This document shows positions 9,203-17,478 of a stretch of 64,000 nucleotides of DNA, in pieces. Origin of the DNA: Cupriavidus basilensis (GTDB lineage Bacteria > Pseudomonadota > Gammaproteobacteria > Burkholderiales > Burkholderiaceae); the NCBI RefSeq assembly GCF_000832305.1, contig NZ_CP010537.1, positions 2,914,001 to 2,978,000 of the forward strand, given 5' to 3'. The position numbers were made by a program, and so were the translations under genes. The notes under the pieces are model-generated. The model was given only the letters and a program-made list of their open reading frames with translations, had not been told where the DNA came from and made no database searches. The stretch's first letter is position 1. Each line of letters begins with the position of its first letter.

Positions 9203-9223
9203 CCGATCACGCTCAAGAACGCT

Positions 9224-10378
9224 ATGAACACTGCCAACCACACACTCGCGAGCCTGGAAACACCGGCAGCGGTGATCGACCTGCCCCGCATGCAACACAA
9301 CATCCAGCGCATGCAGGCGCGCATGGACGCGCTTGGCGTGCGGTTCCGCCCACATGCCAAGACCAGCAAATGCTCGGCGGTCGTGCAAGCCCAGATCGAT
9401 GCGGGCGCGCGCGGCATCACCGTTTCCACCCTGAAGGAAGCCGCGCATTTCTTTGCCGATGGCATCACGGACATTCTCTACGGCGTCGGCATGGTCTCGA
9501 CCAAACTGCCCCAGGCCCTGGCGCTGCGCCGCCAGGGCTGCGACCTGAAGATCGTCACCGATAGCGTGACGTCCGCCGAGGCCATCGTCGCGTTCGGCGC
9601 CGCGCATGGCGAGTCGTTCGAGGTCTGGATCGAGATCGACACCGATGGCCACCGCTCTGGCATCCGCCCGGACGAAGCCGCGCTGATCGACGTGGCCCGC
9701 GTGCTGCATGAAGGCGGCGCCCGCCTGGGCGGCGTGATGACGCACGCCGGCTCCAGCTACGACCTGGATACGCCTGAAGCCCTGGCGGCGATGGCGGAGC
9801 AGGAGCGGGCCGGCTGCGTCATGGCGGCCGAGCGGCTGCGCGCGGCCGGGTTGCCATGCGCGGTGGTCAGCGTCGGCTCGACCCCCACGGCGCTATCCGC
9901 AACGCGCCTGGAAGGCGTCACCGAGGTGCGCGCGGGCGTCTACGTGTTCTTCGACCTGGTGATGCGCAACGTTGGCGTGTGCGCAACGCAGGACGTGGCG
10001 CTGAGCGTGCTGACCACCGTGATCGGGCACCAGGCGGACAAGGGCTGGGCCATCGTCGATGCCGGCTGGATGGCCATGAGCCGCGACCGTGGTACGCAAA
10101 AGCAGAAGTGCGATTTCGGCTACGGGCAGGTCTGCGGCATCGACGGCACCGTGCTCCCGGGCTATGTGCTCAGCGGGGCCAATCAGGAACATGGCATCGT
10201 GTCGCGCGAAGGCGGGGAAAGCGCGCCCGAGCCGGACATCGCGGCGCGCTTGCCGATTGGCACGGTGCTGCGCATCTTGCCCAACCACGCCTGTGCGACT
10301 GGCGCGCAGTTCCCCGAATATCACGCGCTTGCGCAAGACGGCACGCTCGCTGCCTGGAGCCGGTTCCATGGATGGTGA
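9224..10378 (+). CDS. D-threonine aldolase / D-serine dehydratase-type PLP enzyme (alanine-racemase fold)
   Basis: PLP- and metal-dependent enzyme of the DSD1/D-threonine-aldolase family, 384 residues. The PLP lysine is in RPHAKTSK (Lys46), at the end of the first strand of the alanine-racemase-like barrel. The C-terminal beta domain carries the metal-binding NHACAT motif (His and Cys). The family either retro-aldol-cleaves D-3-hydroxy amino acids or dehydrates D-serine or D-3-hydroxyaspartate. The immediate downstream overlap with a RidA gene (11 bp) favours a dehydratase or other activity releasing a reactive enamine. ATG 9224. Confidence 0.82.
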   Translation: MNTANHTLASLETPAAVIDLPRMQHNIQRMQARMDALGVRFRPHAKTSKCSAVVQAQIDAGARGITVSTLKEAAHFFADGITDILYGVGMVSTKLPQALALRRQGCDLKIVTDSVTSAEAIVAFGAAHGESFEVWIEIDTDGHRSGIRPDEAALIDVARVLHEGGARLGGVMTHAGSSYDLDTPEALAAMAEQERAGCVMAAERLRAAGLPCAVVSVGSTPTALSATRLEGVTEVRAGVYVFFDLVMRNVGVCATQDVALSVLTTVIGHQADKGWAIVDAGWMAMSRDRGTQKQKCDFGYGQVCGIDGTVLPGYVLSGANQEHGIVSREGGESAPEPDIAARLPIGTVLRILPNHACATGAQFPEYHALAQDGTLAAWSRFHGW

Positions 10379-10799
10379 TCAGGCGAGCGCCACGGTCAAG
10401 GTGGTCAAAACGGTCAAGACGGTCAACCCCGCCGGGCTATCCGCGCCGGGCGGGCACTACAGCCATGCCACCGTGGCCAATGGCTTCGTGTTCGTATCCG
10501 GGCAGTTGCCCATCACGCCCGCCGGCGAAAAGCTCGTCGGCGCGCCCTTCGAAGATCAGGCGCGCCAGGTGCTGGCCAACGTGGAAGCGGCGCTGATCGC
10601 AGCCGGCAGCGGCATCGGCGGCCTGGCGCAGGTGCGGGTCTATGTGGACGCCATTGAACACTGGCCGGCATTCAATACCATCTACGCGGCGTGGGCAGGC
10701 AGCGCGTGCCCGGCACGCGCCGTGGTGCCGACCGGCGCGCTGCACTTTGGCCTGAACGTGGAGGTGGAAGCGGTGGCGGTGCTCCTGCCCGCTGCGTAG
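10368..10799 (+). CDS. RidA-family enamine/imine deaminase
   Basis: RidA/YjgF/UK114 family, 143 residues, expected to hydrolyse reactive 2-aminoacrylate-type enamines and imines. Family stretches are GGHYSHATVANGFVFVSGQL, FEDQARQVLANVEAAL and the signature region RVYVDAIEHWPAFNTIYAAW followed by CPARAVVPTGAL, which contains the substrate-binding Arg. The ATG at 10368 lies inside the upstream gene (11 bp overlap). The N-terminus is extended by TVKVVKTVKTVN, encoded by four 9-bp tandem units, and is not part of the family fold. Co-transcription with a PLP lyase/dehydratase makes an enamine-scavenging partnership likely. Confidence 0.85.
   Translation: MDGDQASATVKVVKTVKTVNPAGLSAPGGHYSHATVANGFVFVSGQLPITPAGEKLVGAPFEDQARQVLANVEAALIAAGSGIGGLAQVRVYVDAIEHWPAFNTIYAAWAGSACPARAVVPTGALHFGLNVEVEAVAVLLPAA
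10392..10427 (+). repeat. 9-bp tandem repeat in the 5' end of the RidA gene
   Basis: Four consecutive 9-bp units (acggtcaag, gtggtcaaa, acggtcaag, acggtcaac) encode the N-terminal extension TVKVVKTVKTVN. In frame and outside the conserved fold. Confidence 0.85.
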
Positions 10800-10847
10800 C
10801 GGCCAAGCGGCTAAACGGCTGAGCGGCTACGCAGCCAGGCGGTGGCG

Positions 10848-11933
10848 TCAGCCCATCTGCGGCTGCGTCGCGACAAAGCTTGGCCGCTCGCGCATCACTG
10901 CCTGCGCGCGCCGCACGTTGGGGCATTTCTCCAGCAAGGCGGCGCCCTCGGGAAACATGCCGACGTACGCCAGGATTGGCGCGAGAAACAGGTCCGCCAT
11001 CGACATCGCCGTGCCGACCAGGTAATCGCGATTGCCGTAGGCTTCGTCGAACGCGCCTAGCTGCGTGGCTATCTCCGGCAGCGCGGCATCGATCACCGCG
11101 CGCTCGGGCTGGCCGTTTTCGCCTTTGGGGAAGATGTACTGCAATACGTAGCGGCGCACCATGGCGTCGTAGGCGTGGCAATTGATCAGGCTGATCCATT
11201 GCTCGCAGCGCGCATGGCCAATGGCGCCTGCTTGTCGCGCAAGCAGGCTCGGGCCCTCGAAGGCTTCCTCGATATAGGCCAGGATGGCGCGGGTCTCATA
11301 GAAGGAAAGCGGGCCATCGCTCAATACCGGAATGCGGCCGAACGGGCTATGCGCAAGCACCTCCGGCGAGTGCGGCGGCACGGGCTGCAGCTTGTAGGCC
11401 ACGCCCTTCTCGGCCAGCGCCATGCGCACCGTGCGGCAATAGCTGCTGCGCGGGTCCCCGATCACGGTGACGGAGCCGGCGCTGCCCTCCGGGTCCAGGA
11501 AATCGCTGAGGCGATTGAACACCGATTGCCAGCCGCCCATGTGCGAATCGCGCTGACCCGCCTCGGGAAAGCCACTGTGGCGCATATGCAGGTGCGTGCC
11601 GCCATCCTTGGCGGTCAGCGTGACTTCAATCAGCGTCTTGATCTGCGGCGGCATCGGGCCGGTTTCCCAGAACCAGGTATAGGCAAGGAAATCCGCCCGG
11701 TCGATCGCCTGGTACTCGCCGCCCACGATGTGCCTGGCACCATCACGCCCACCCATGACGATGCGGTACCTGCCGCCCACACGCGCGTCGGCGCTGGCCT
11801 CCAGCACGTGCATGCCGCGCGGGCAATGCCACTCGGACAGTGCGGCCTGGCTGGTGAATGCGTCGAACACCTTCTCGCGCGGGGCGCGGATGAAGCGGTC
11901 CATTTCCAGATGGAAGGTAGCAGCTTGGGTCAT
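10848..11933 (-). CDS. Fusion of SRPBCC (AHSA1/START-like) domain and glutathione S-transferase
   Basis: 361-residue two-domain protein. Residues about 1-150 are an AHSA1-type SRPBCC ligand-binding domain (FIRAPREKVFDAFTSQAALS, GGRYRIVMGG, HMGGWQSVFNRLSDFL). Residues about 153-361 are a complete GST: thioredoxin-fold start VTVIGDPRSSYCRTVRMALA, FGRIPVLSDG with the cis-Pro, SFYETRAILAYIEE for glutathione gamma-glutamyl binding, and an all-helical C-terminal domain. ArsR-SRPBCC pairs are common; the GST fused to the SRPBCC is unusual. The open frame is continuous through the junction with no stop or frameshift sign. The start overlaps the arsR stop by 4 bp, so the two are translationally coupled. 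Confidence 0.85.
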   Translation of the reverse strand: MTQAATFHLEMDRFIRAPREKVFDAFTSQAALSEWHCPRGMHVLEASADARVGGRYRIVMGGRDGARHIVGGEYQAIDRADFLAYTWFWETGPMPPQIKTLIEVTLTAKDGGTHLHMRHSGFPEAGQRDSHMGGWQSVFNRLSDFLDPEGSAGSVTVIGDPRSSYCRTVRMALAEKGVAYKLQPVPPHSPEVLAHSPFGRIPVLSDGPLSFYETRAILAYIEEAFEGPSLLARQAGAIGHARCEQWISLINCHAYDAMVRRYVLQYIFPKGENGQPERAVIDAALPEIATQLGAFDEAYGNRDYLVGTAMSMADLFLAPILAYVGMFPEGAALLEKCPNVRRAQAVMRERPSFVATQPQMG

Positions 11934-12313
11934 GGTTTTTTCCCTCGGGCTTTGCCTGCGTTGCCGGTGCCTTCGGTCGAGCCCGCCGCATGGGTGCGTT
12001 CGACGAACTCGACAAGGCGATCGAGATTGCCCTCCCAGTGGCGCCGGTAGGCGCCCAGCCAGTCATGCGCGTCGCGCAGCGCATCCGCGCGCAGATGGCA
12101 GATGCGCCAGCGGGCGCTGACTTCCCGCTCGATCAGCCCGGCGTCCGCCAGCACGCGCAGGTGCTTGGAGATGGCCGGAGCCGACATGTCGAACGGCCGC
12201 GCCAGCTCGCTCACCGGCGCCTCCCCTTCGGCCAGGCGTGCAAGGATGGCGCGGCGAGTGGGATCAGCCAGTGCGGCAAAGATGGGGGTCAGCGGATCGG
12301 TGGAGGATGGCAT
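11930..12313 (-). CDS. ArsR-family winged-helix repressor
   Basis: 127-residue ArsR/SmtB-type regulator: DPTRRAILARLAEGEAPVSE, then the recognition helix region MSAPAISKHLRVLADAGLIE. It lacks the CxC metal site of ArsR proper and belongs to the subgroup paired with SRPBCC-domain proteins. It is first in a two-gene operon with the SRPBCC-GST fusion (ATGA overlap). A perfect palindrome lies immediately upstream of its start and is probably its own operator. Confidence 0.85.
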   Translation of the reverse strand: MPSSTDPLTPIFAALADPTRRAILARLAEGEAPVSELARPFDMSAPAISKHLRVLADAGLIEREVSARWRICHLRADALRDAHDWLGAYRRHWEGNLDRLVEFVERTHAAGSTEGTGNAGKARGKKP

Positions 12314-12318
12314 GGATT

Positions 12319-12340
12319 CATTTAACCAATAGGTTAAATG
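12319..12340. promoter_or_regulatory. Perfect 22-bp palindrome upstream of arsR (probable operator)
   Basis: CATTTAACC-AATA-GGTTAAATG: 9-bp perfect arms, 4-bp spacer, starting 6 bp upstream of the ArsR ATG. Its size and location fit autorepression by the ArsR dimer. The overlap with the start region means binding would block transcription or initiation. Functional assignment is inference. Confidence 0.7.
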
Positions 12341-12388
12341 AAAGTCAAGAAAGCAGATGGCGTGCCGTCGGCGTGTTGCCGCACCTGG

Positions 12389-12709
12389 TTAGTGCCCTGA
12401 ATCACGTACGGCAACGGATCGTGGGGTTGTCCTAAGCCCGACGCGTCGCAAGAGGGTCTGAATGGCAGCGGTGGCGACGTCATCCGTTTCGTGCACATCC
12501 TTGAGCACCGCCCGAATCCGCAAGGCCAGTGCTTCGGCAAGCCTGGCAGCCGTCACGCGCAGCGGACAAGCGTCGCATCGCGCATACAGCGCAACATCCC
12601 TGACCAGCGTATCGCCTCGGTAGATAGCCACCAGGACTTTGGGTTGGTAGCTACCGTCGACGAGCGCCTTTGCGCGCGGCGTGACGCGATAAGTCACCGC
12701 CTCACGCAT
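12389..12709 (-). CDS. Conserved-looking small protein of unknown function, partner of RHH gene
   Basis: 106 residues from the ATG at 12707-12709, chosen because GGAAG lies 6 nt upstream; a TTG start at 12790 would abut the RHH gene. The sequence opens with a beta-rich part (AVTYRVTPRAKALVDG, KVLVAIYRGDTLVRDVALYA), then CDACPLRVTAARLAEALALR and a helical tail. A CxxC pair (CDAC) is the only possible metal or redox feature. Not recognised. It lies downstream of the ribbon-helix-helix gene on the same strand and is probably co-transcribed. Confidence 0.5.
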   Translation of the reverse strand: MREAVTYRVTPRAKALVDGSYQPKVLVAIYRGDTLVRDVALYARCDACPLRVTAARLAEALALRIRAVLKDVHETDDVATAAIQTLLRRVGLRTTPRSVAVRDSGH

Positions 12710-12793
12710 GGACATCTTCCGATCGTTGCAAGAGCCTGCTCCAGTCTTGTCACGCAGTGACAGCAGTATTGAAATCCGCGATGCGGACAACGG

Positions 12794-12997
12794 TCACTCG
12801 CCGTCCTTCTTGGCCAGAACCGTGGCGCCAACCTGGGACCGGGTTGCATAGGCCACCCCATGCTGCTCCAGATAGTCGCGAATCAACTGACGCACGACCT
12901 GTGATGGCGTTTGATCCTGCGCCGCGCACAGTGCCTCAAAGGCTTTCTTCTTCACGGGGTCGATCAACACGGTGAAACGGGCAGTCTTGGATTCCAT
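12794..12997 (-). CDS. Ribbon-helix-helix DNA-binding protein (CopG/Arc-like)
   Basis: 67-residue protein from ATG 12995-12997: beta strand ARFTVLIDP, helix KKKAFEALCAAQ, then TPSQVVRQLIRDYLEQHG, the classic RHH plan. Upstream in-frame codons overlap an AT-rich palindrome and are not likely coding. Proteins of this size are antitoxins or autoregulators. The gene downstream is not a recognisable toxin, so a toxin-antitoxin role is unproven. Confidence 0.7.
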   Translation of the reverse strand: MESKTARFTVLIDPVKKKAFEALCAAQDQTPSQVVRQLIRDYLEQHGVAYATRSQVGATVLAKKDGE

Positions 12998-13017
12998 ACG
13001 CTTCAGAGTAGTATTGT

Positions 13018-13036
13018 ATGATAATAGCATTATCAT
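13018..13036. promoter_or_regulatory. Palindromic operator/promoter of the RHH gene
   Basis: ATGATAAT-AGC-ATTATCAT has perfect 8-bp arms and a 3-bp spacer, 21 bp upstream of the RHH start. On the minus strand it overlaps a TATAAT-like -10 element (13034-13043 region). This fits autorepression by the RHH protein. Confidence 0.6.
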
Positions 13037-13040
13037 TATA

Positions 13041-13331
13041 TACAACTGATCAGCCAAGTGCGGCCTGGCAACCGCCTTCGCCGGAAGGTCTTGAAGGCCT
13101 TGAAGGCATGCCGGAACCACGCAATGCGATCTTTAAATATCTTTTATGTCCCTCAGGGCCAATCCGACGACGCTTTTTCGGCCTGAGGCTGAAAGCTGAG
13201 CGACTCTCGCCGCGGGCGGGAGCCCAGGCGCGTATCCGGGCCACCGGCACGGACGAAATTGCTGCCGAGAAGTCATCGCCGCGCTGTTGACCGAGTGACA
13301 AATCGAATAACAAGCCTGATCGAGCCCGCAG
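13041..13331. other. Intergenic region with a 9-bp tandem repeat
   Basis: No credible gene. At 13084-13110 there are three 9-bp units (gaaggtctt, gaaggcctt, gaaggcatg). The rest is leader sequence of the spermidine-synthase-like gene, with no clear promoter recognised. Confidence 0.5.
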
Positions 13332-14147
13332 ATGGATCCCAGCCGTACCTCCTTTGAAGCCTACTTGAAGTTCCTCTCCGAAGCCCCGGACGACGGCACC
13401 CCGACCGTGCTGGAAACCCCGCTTGCACTTTCACTGCATTTCGACGCGCTCGCGACCCAAAGCATCATGTCGCGGCATGACCCCGACAAGCTTGTGCTCG
13501 GCTACACGCGGACGATGATGGCTTTTTTGCTGCTGCAGCCGGCACCCGCCAGGATCTCGATGATTGGCCTGGGCGGGGGATCATTGCTCAAGTATTGCTA
13601 TCGGCATCTTCCGCAGGCAAAGGTTGTTGCCATTGAAATCGATCCGGCAGTGATCGCCTTGCGCGATACCTTCCACATCCCGCCCGACGACGAGCGGCTC
13701 GAAGTGGTCTGCGCGGATGGCGCCGAGTATGTCAAGAGTCAGGACGCGCGGCCGGAGGTCATCCTGGTGGATGGCTTTCTCGCCCATGGCATGCCGGCAC
13801 AATTGGGGAACGCCGCCTTCTACGCAGCGTGCCATGCGCGGCTCGCCGACGATGGGGTACTGGTGGCCAACTACCTCGACAGCGATGCAGATATCCCGTT
13901 CTACCTGGAAGAGATCCGTTCGGTGTTCGGGGAATCATTTTCCATCGCCCTGTCCGAGGACAGTTGCAACTACACGCTGTTCGCGTGGAAGGGGGCGCGG
14001 GCGCTTCCCTCCCAGGACGAGCTGCTGACGCGGGCTCGCGCCCTGGAAGCCACGCACCCGCTGAATCTGCGGGCGGCCGCGCGTCGCCTGAAGCAGGGCA
14101 AACGGCTCGCGTCGGATCACACATTCTGGCAAAAGCTCGCGGGCTGA
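13332..14147 (+). CDS. Spermidine-synthase-like class I methyltransferase-fold protein
   Basis: 271 residues, ATG 13332. Rossmann-type S-adenosyl-ligand motif ISMIGLGGGSLLKYCYRHLP is followed by VVAIEIDPAVIALRDTF (acidic strand-2 residue) and LEVVCADGAEYV, then EVILVDGFLAHGMPAQLGN in place of the polyamine-synthase active site. The family includes spermidine synthases and many proteins of unknown substrate. There is no speD or other polyamine gene nearby, so polyamine synthesis should not be assumed. The next gene is a small YkgJ-like Cys protein. Confidence 0.75.
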   Translation: MDPSRTSFEAYLKFLSEAPDDGTPTVLETPLALSLHFDALATQSIMSRHDPDKLVLGYTRTMMAFLLLQPAPARISMIGLGGGSLLKYCYRHLPQAKVVAIEIDPAVIALRDTFHIPPDDERLEVVCADGAEYVKSQDARPEVILVDGFLAHGMPAQLGNAAFYAACHARLADDGVLVANYLDSDADIPFYLEEIRSVFGESFSIALSEDSCNYTLFAWKGARALPSQDELLTRARALEATHPLNLRAAARRLKQGKRLASDHTFWQKLAG

Positions 14148-14248
14148 AGGACTCGGCCAGGATGGCAATCGCAGCGAGCCGTGACGGTTCCGCACCCGGT
14201 GCCTGGGCATACGAAACCGGCCACCGGGCCAATGAAGAGGGACGCCAA

Positions 14249-14596
14249 ATGATCAGTCAGAAAATCAGGTTCTTCCGCTCACGGATTCCCGCATTCGCGT
14301 GCACCCCGGGCTGCCACGACTGCTGCGGGCCGGTGATGACCTCGACGCACGAGATGTCGCGGCTTCCGGTCAAAAGCGATGCCGAGCACGAAGCCGCGCT
14401 GACAGACCTCAGTTGCCCGCATCTTGGCAGCCAGGGTTGCCAGGTCTATGCGGAGCGCCCGCTGATCTGCCGCTTGTTCGGCACGACGCCGCGGCTGCCC
14501 TGCCCGAACGGGAACCGGCCCGAGGAGATGGTCGATCCGGAGATAGATCGCCAGATTCAACGCTTCTTCGTTGAAACACGTCACGTGCTGGTTTGA
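14249..14596 (+). CDS. YkgJ-family cysteine cluster protein
   Basis: 115 residues from the ATG at 14249, preceded by AGAGGGA at good spacing; an upstream ATG at 14162 would add 29 residues. The cysteine pattern CTPGCHDCCGP, then CPHLGSQGCQVYAERPLICR and a late Cys in LPCPNG is the YkgJ-type metal (Fe-S or Zn) cluster motif. Function of the family is unknown. Same strand as the spermidine-synthase-like gene and likely co-transcribed. Confidence 0.78.
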   Translation: MISQKIRFFRSRIPAFACTPGCHDCCGPVMTSTHEMSRLPVKSDAEHEAALTDLSCPHLGSQGCQVYAERPLICRLFGTTPRLPCPNGNRPEEMVDPEIDRQIQRFFVETRHVLV

Positions 14597-14669
14597 AGCA
14601 AACAGCGAGTTCGCCGCCCCGCGCGGGCGGAAAGACCAACTGCCGCGCGGGACGTGGTTCAGCCGCCCG

Positions 14670-15872
14670 TCAGGCCGCGGGCGCCAGCACGCTGGCAATC
14701 GCTTGCGCCACCTGGGTCACGTTGCGCTCGTTCAGCCCGGCCACGCACATGCGCCCCGAACGCAGCAGGTACACGCCGTGCTCCGTGCGCAGGCGGTCCA
14801 CCTGGTCGGCCGTCAGCCCGGTGTAGGTGAACATGCCACGCTGCGTGAGGTAGCGCGACAGCGCCTCGCCGCTCACGTGGGCGGCCAGGCCCTTGTGGAT
14901 GGCCGCGCGCATCTTGGCGATGCGCTCGCACTTGCCCGCCAGCTCGCGCTCCCAGATCGTACGCAGCGCCGGCGTGGTCAACACCCGGGCCACCACCCGG
15001 GCGCCGTGCGTGGGCGGGTTGCTGTAGTTGGCGCGCACCGCGCCCGTCAGCTGGCCGAGCACCCGGCCGGTTTCTTCGGCGCTGTCGCAAACCACGCTCA
15101 GGCCGCCGCAACGCTCGCCGTACAGCGAGAAGTTCTTCGAGAACGAGTTCGCCACCAGGCACGGCACGCCCTGGGCCACCAGCTCGCGTACCGCGAAGGC
15201 GTCGTCGTCCAGGCCGGCGCCAAAGCCCTGGTAGGCCATGTCGACGAAAGGCAGCAGCTCATGCTGCTTGAGCAGCGTGATGAGCTGGCGCCATTGGTCG
15301 TGGTTCAGGTCCACGCCGGTGGGGTTGTGGCAGCAGGCGTGCAGCAGCACGATGCTGCGCTTGGGGATCAGCCGCAGCGCGTCCAGCATGGCGTCGAACT
15401 TCAGGCCGCCGGTGGCGTCGTCGTAGTACGGGTACGTGTTGACGGTGAAGCCCGTGCGCTCGAAGATCACGCGGTGGTTCTCCCAGCTCGGGTCGCTGAT
15501 CCAGACCTGGGCGTCAGGGAAATAACGCTTGAGGAAATCCGCGCCCACGCGCAGCGCGCCGGAGCCGCCCAGCGTCTGCACCGTCGCGATGCGCCCTTCG
15601 GCGCGCGCCTGGCACGGCTGGCCAAAAACCAGCGCCTGCACCGCGTCGCGATATGCCGCAAACCCAGCCATCGGCAGGTAGGGGCGCGGGCCCATGTCGG
15701 CCATCAGCGCGGCTTCGGCTTCGCGCACGGCCTGCATCACCGGCAAGCGGCCTTCGTCGTCGAAGTAGATGCCGATGCTCAGGTTGACCTTATCGGTCCT
15801 GGGATCGAGTTGAAAGCTCTCGTTGAGGGAGAGGATCGGGTCGCCCGGATAGGCATCGATGTGTTCGAACAT
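14670..15872 (-). CDS. tyrB: Aromatic-amino-acid / aspartate aminotransferase (class I, TyrB-type)
   Basis: PLP transaminase of 400 residues, the usual length for TyrB/AspC. ATG 15870-15872. Features: TLGGSGALRVGADFLK cofactor-phosphate loop, HACCHNPTGVD (Asn183), DMAYQGFG (Asp211, Tyr214), and the Schiff-base lysine in ANSFSKNFSLYGERCG (Lys246). It lies downstream of an aromatic amino acid permease and hpd on the same strand, so its role here is tyrosine (or phenylalanine) to 4-hydroxyphenylpyruvate. The track's longer upstream extension overlaps the permease gene and is not used. Confidence 0.9.
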   Translation of the reverse strand: MFEHIDAYPGDPILSLNESFQLDPRTDKVNLSIGIYFDDEGRLPVMQAVREAEAALMADMGPRPYLPMAGFAAYRDAVQALVFGQPCQARAEGRIATVQTLGGSGALRVGADFLKRYFPDAQVWISDPSWENHRVIFERTGFTVNTYPYYDDATGGLKFDAMLDALRLIPKRSIVLLHACCHNPTGVDLNHDQWRQLITLLKQHELLPFVDMAYQGFGAGLDDDAFAVRELVAQGVPCLVANSFSKNFSLYGERCGGLSVVCDSAEETGRVLGQLTGAVRANYSNPPTHGARVVARVLTTPALRTIWERELAGKCERIAKMRAAIHKGLAAHVSGEALSRYLTQRGMFTYTGLTADQVDRLRTEHGVYLLRSGRMCVAGLNERNVTQVAQAIASVLAPAA

Positions 15873-15937
15873 TGGATACTCTGGCTGGAGTGCTGGGATG
15901 GGTCGGAGCCGGCGGCCGGTGGCCGCCAGGGTCATCA

Positions 15938-17335
15938 TTATGCCGATACGCGCTCGGGCAGCGCCGGTTCGGCGCGCTTCTGCTTTTGCCTGAGACGGTA
16001 GCTCAGGCCCAGTACGGCCAGCCATGCCGGAATCAGGTACACCGAGATGCGCAGGCCTGGCGTGAGGTACATCACGTAAAGGATACCTGCCAGGAAGGCC
16101 AGGCACACATAGTTTGTCAGCGGGTAGCCCAGGCTCTTGAAGCGCGTTTCCTGGCCGGCTGCGCGCTTGTCGCGGCGGAACTTGAGGTGAATGATGCTGA
16201 TCATCGCCCAGTTGATGATCAGTGCCGAGACCACCAGCCCCATCAGCAGCTCAAAGGCCTCGCCGGGCATGAAATAGTTGATCACCACGCAAGCCGCGGT
16301 GGCCAGCGCGGAAACACCCAGTGCGGCCAGCGGGATCCCGCGCTTGTTGACCTTCAACAGCGCCTTGGGCGCATTGCCCTGCTTGGCCAGCCCGAACAGC
16401 ATGCGGCTGTTGCAATACACGCCGCTGTTGTAGACCGACAGCGCGGCGGTCAGCACCACGGCGTTCAGCACCGTGGCAACGATGTCGCTGTTCATCGCGT
16501 GGAAGATCAGCACGAACGGGCTGCCGCCGGTGACGACCTTCTCCCACGGGTACAGCGAGAGCAACACGCCGAGCGCGCCAACGTAGAAGATCAGGATGCG
16601 GTAGATGACCTGGTTGGTGGCTTTGGGAATGGTCTTTTCCGGCTCATCCGCTTCTGCCGCGGTAATGCCCACCAGCTCCAGCCCGCCGAACGAGAACATG
16701 ATCACCGCCATGGCCATGACCAGGCCGGAGATCCCGTTCGGGAAAAAGCCGCCGTGCTGCCACAGGTTGGACACGCTGGCCTGCGGGCCGGCCGTGCCGG
16801 ACGCCAGCAGGTAGCCGCCGAACACGATCATGCCGACGATGGCCAGCACCTTGACGATGGAGAACCAGAACTCCATTTCGCCGAAGGACTTGACGCTGGT
16901 CAGGTTGATGGCGTTGATCAGCAGGAAGAACCCCAGCGCGGAAGCCCAGGTGGGGATATGCGGCCACCAGTACTGGACATAGATGCCCACCGCCGAGAGC
17001 TCCGCCATGCTGACCAGGATATACAGCACCCAGTAGTTCCAGCCCGACATGAAGCCCGCGAAGCTGCCGCAGTATTTGTTGGCGAAATGGCTGAAGGAGC
17101 CTGCCACGGGTTCGTCGACCACCATTTCGCCGAGCTGGCGCATGATGAAGAACGCGATGATGCCGGCCACCGCGTAGCCGAGCAGGACCGAGGGCCCCGC
17201 CATCTTGATGGTCTGGGCAATGCCCAGGAACAGCCCGGTGCCAATCGCGCCACCTAGCGCAATCAGCTGGATGTGCCGGTTTTTCAAGCCACGCTTGAGC
17301 GTCGCGTCTGTATTGTCGGAAGCGTTGGGAACCAT
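15938..17335 (-). CDS. aroP: Aromatic amino acid permease (AAT family, AroP/PheP-like)
   Basis: Inner-membrane amino acid/proton symporter of 465 residues with about 12 hydrophobic helices. The family N-terminus LKRGLKNRHIQLIALGGAIG and TGLFLG, and the helix-3/4 region GWNYWVLYILVSMAELSAVG, are typical of AroP, PheP and related permeases. The ATG at 17333-17335 follows AGAGAGACAAAG; a GTG six codons earlier is possible. It sits between hpd and tyrB, which points to tyrosine/phenylalanine uptake. Confidence 0.85.
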   Translation of the reverse strand: MVPNASDNTDATLKRGLKNRHIQLIALGGAIGTGLFLGIAQTIKMAGPSVLLGYAVAGIIAFFIMRQLGEMVVDEPVAGSFSHFANKYCGSFAGFMSGWNYWVLYILVSMAELSAVGIYVQYWWPHIPTWASALGFFLLINAINLTSVKSFGEMEFWFSIVKVLAIVGMIVFGGYLLASGTAGPQASVSNLWQHGGFFPNGISGLVMAMAVIMFSFGGLELVGITAAEADEPEKTIPKATNQVIYRILIFYVGALGVLLSLYPWEKVVTGGSPFVLIFHAMNSDIVATVLNAVVLTAALSVYNSGVYCNSRMLFGLAKQGNAPKALLKVNKRGIPLAALGVSALATAACVVINYFMPGEAFELLMGLVVSALIINWAMISIIHLKFRRDKRAAGQETRFKSLGYPLTNYVCLAFLAGILYVMYLTPGLRISVYLIPAWLAVLGLSYRLRQKQKRAEPALPERVSA

Positions 17336-17478
17336 CTTTGTCTCTCTACCCACTCTTTTGGAATGTCGGCCTGCGCCTCTCGCGTGTCGCGGGCGCTTCG
17401 GCTTCGGCCAGGCACCGCCGGCGCGCAGTCATGCTGCTGCGCCGGCGGTGTTGATATGGTCAGCTTGCCTTGTGGGCC

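Noticed and set aside
13332..14147. Calling the gene speE (spermidine synthase)
   Set aside because: Fold matches but the active-site region differs and no polyamine genes are near; kept as spermidine-synthase-like.
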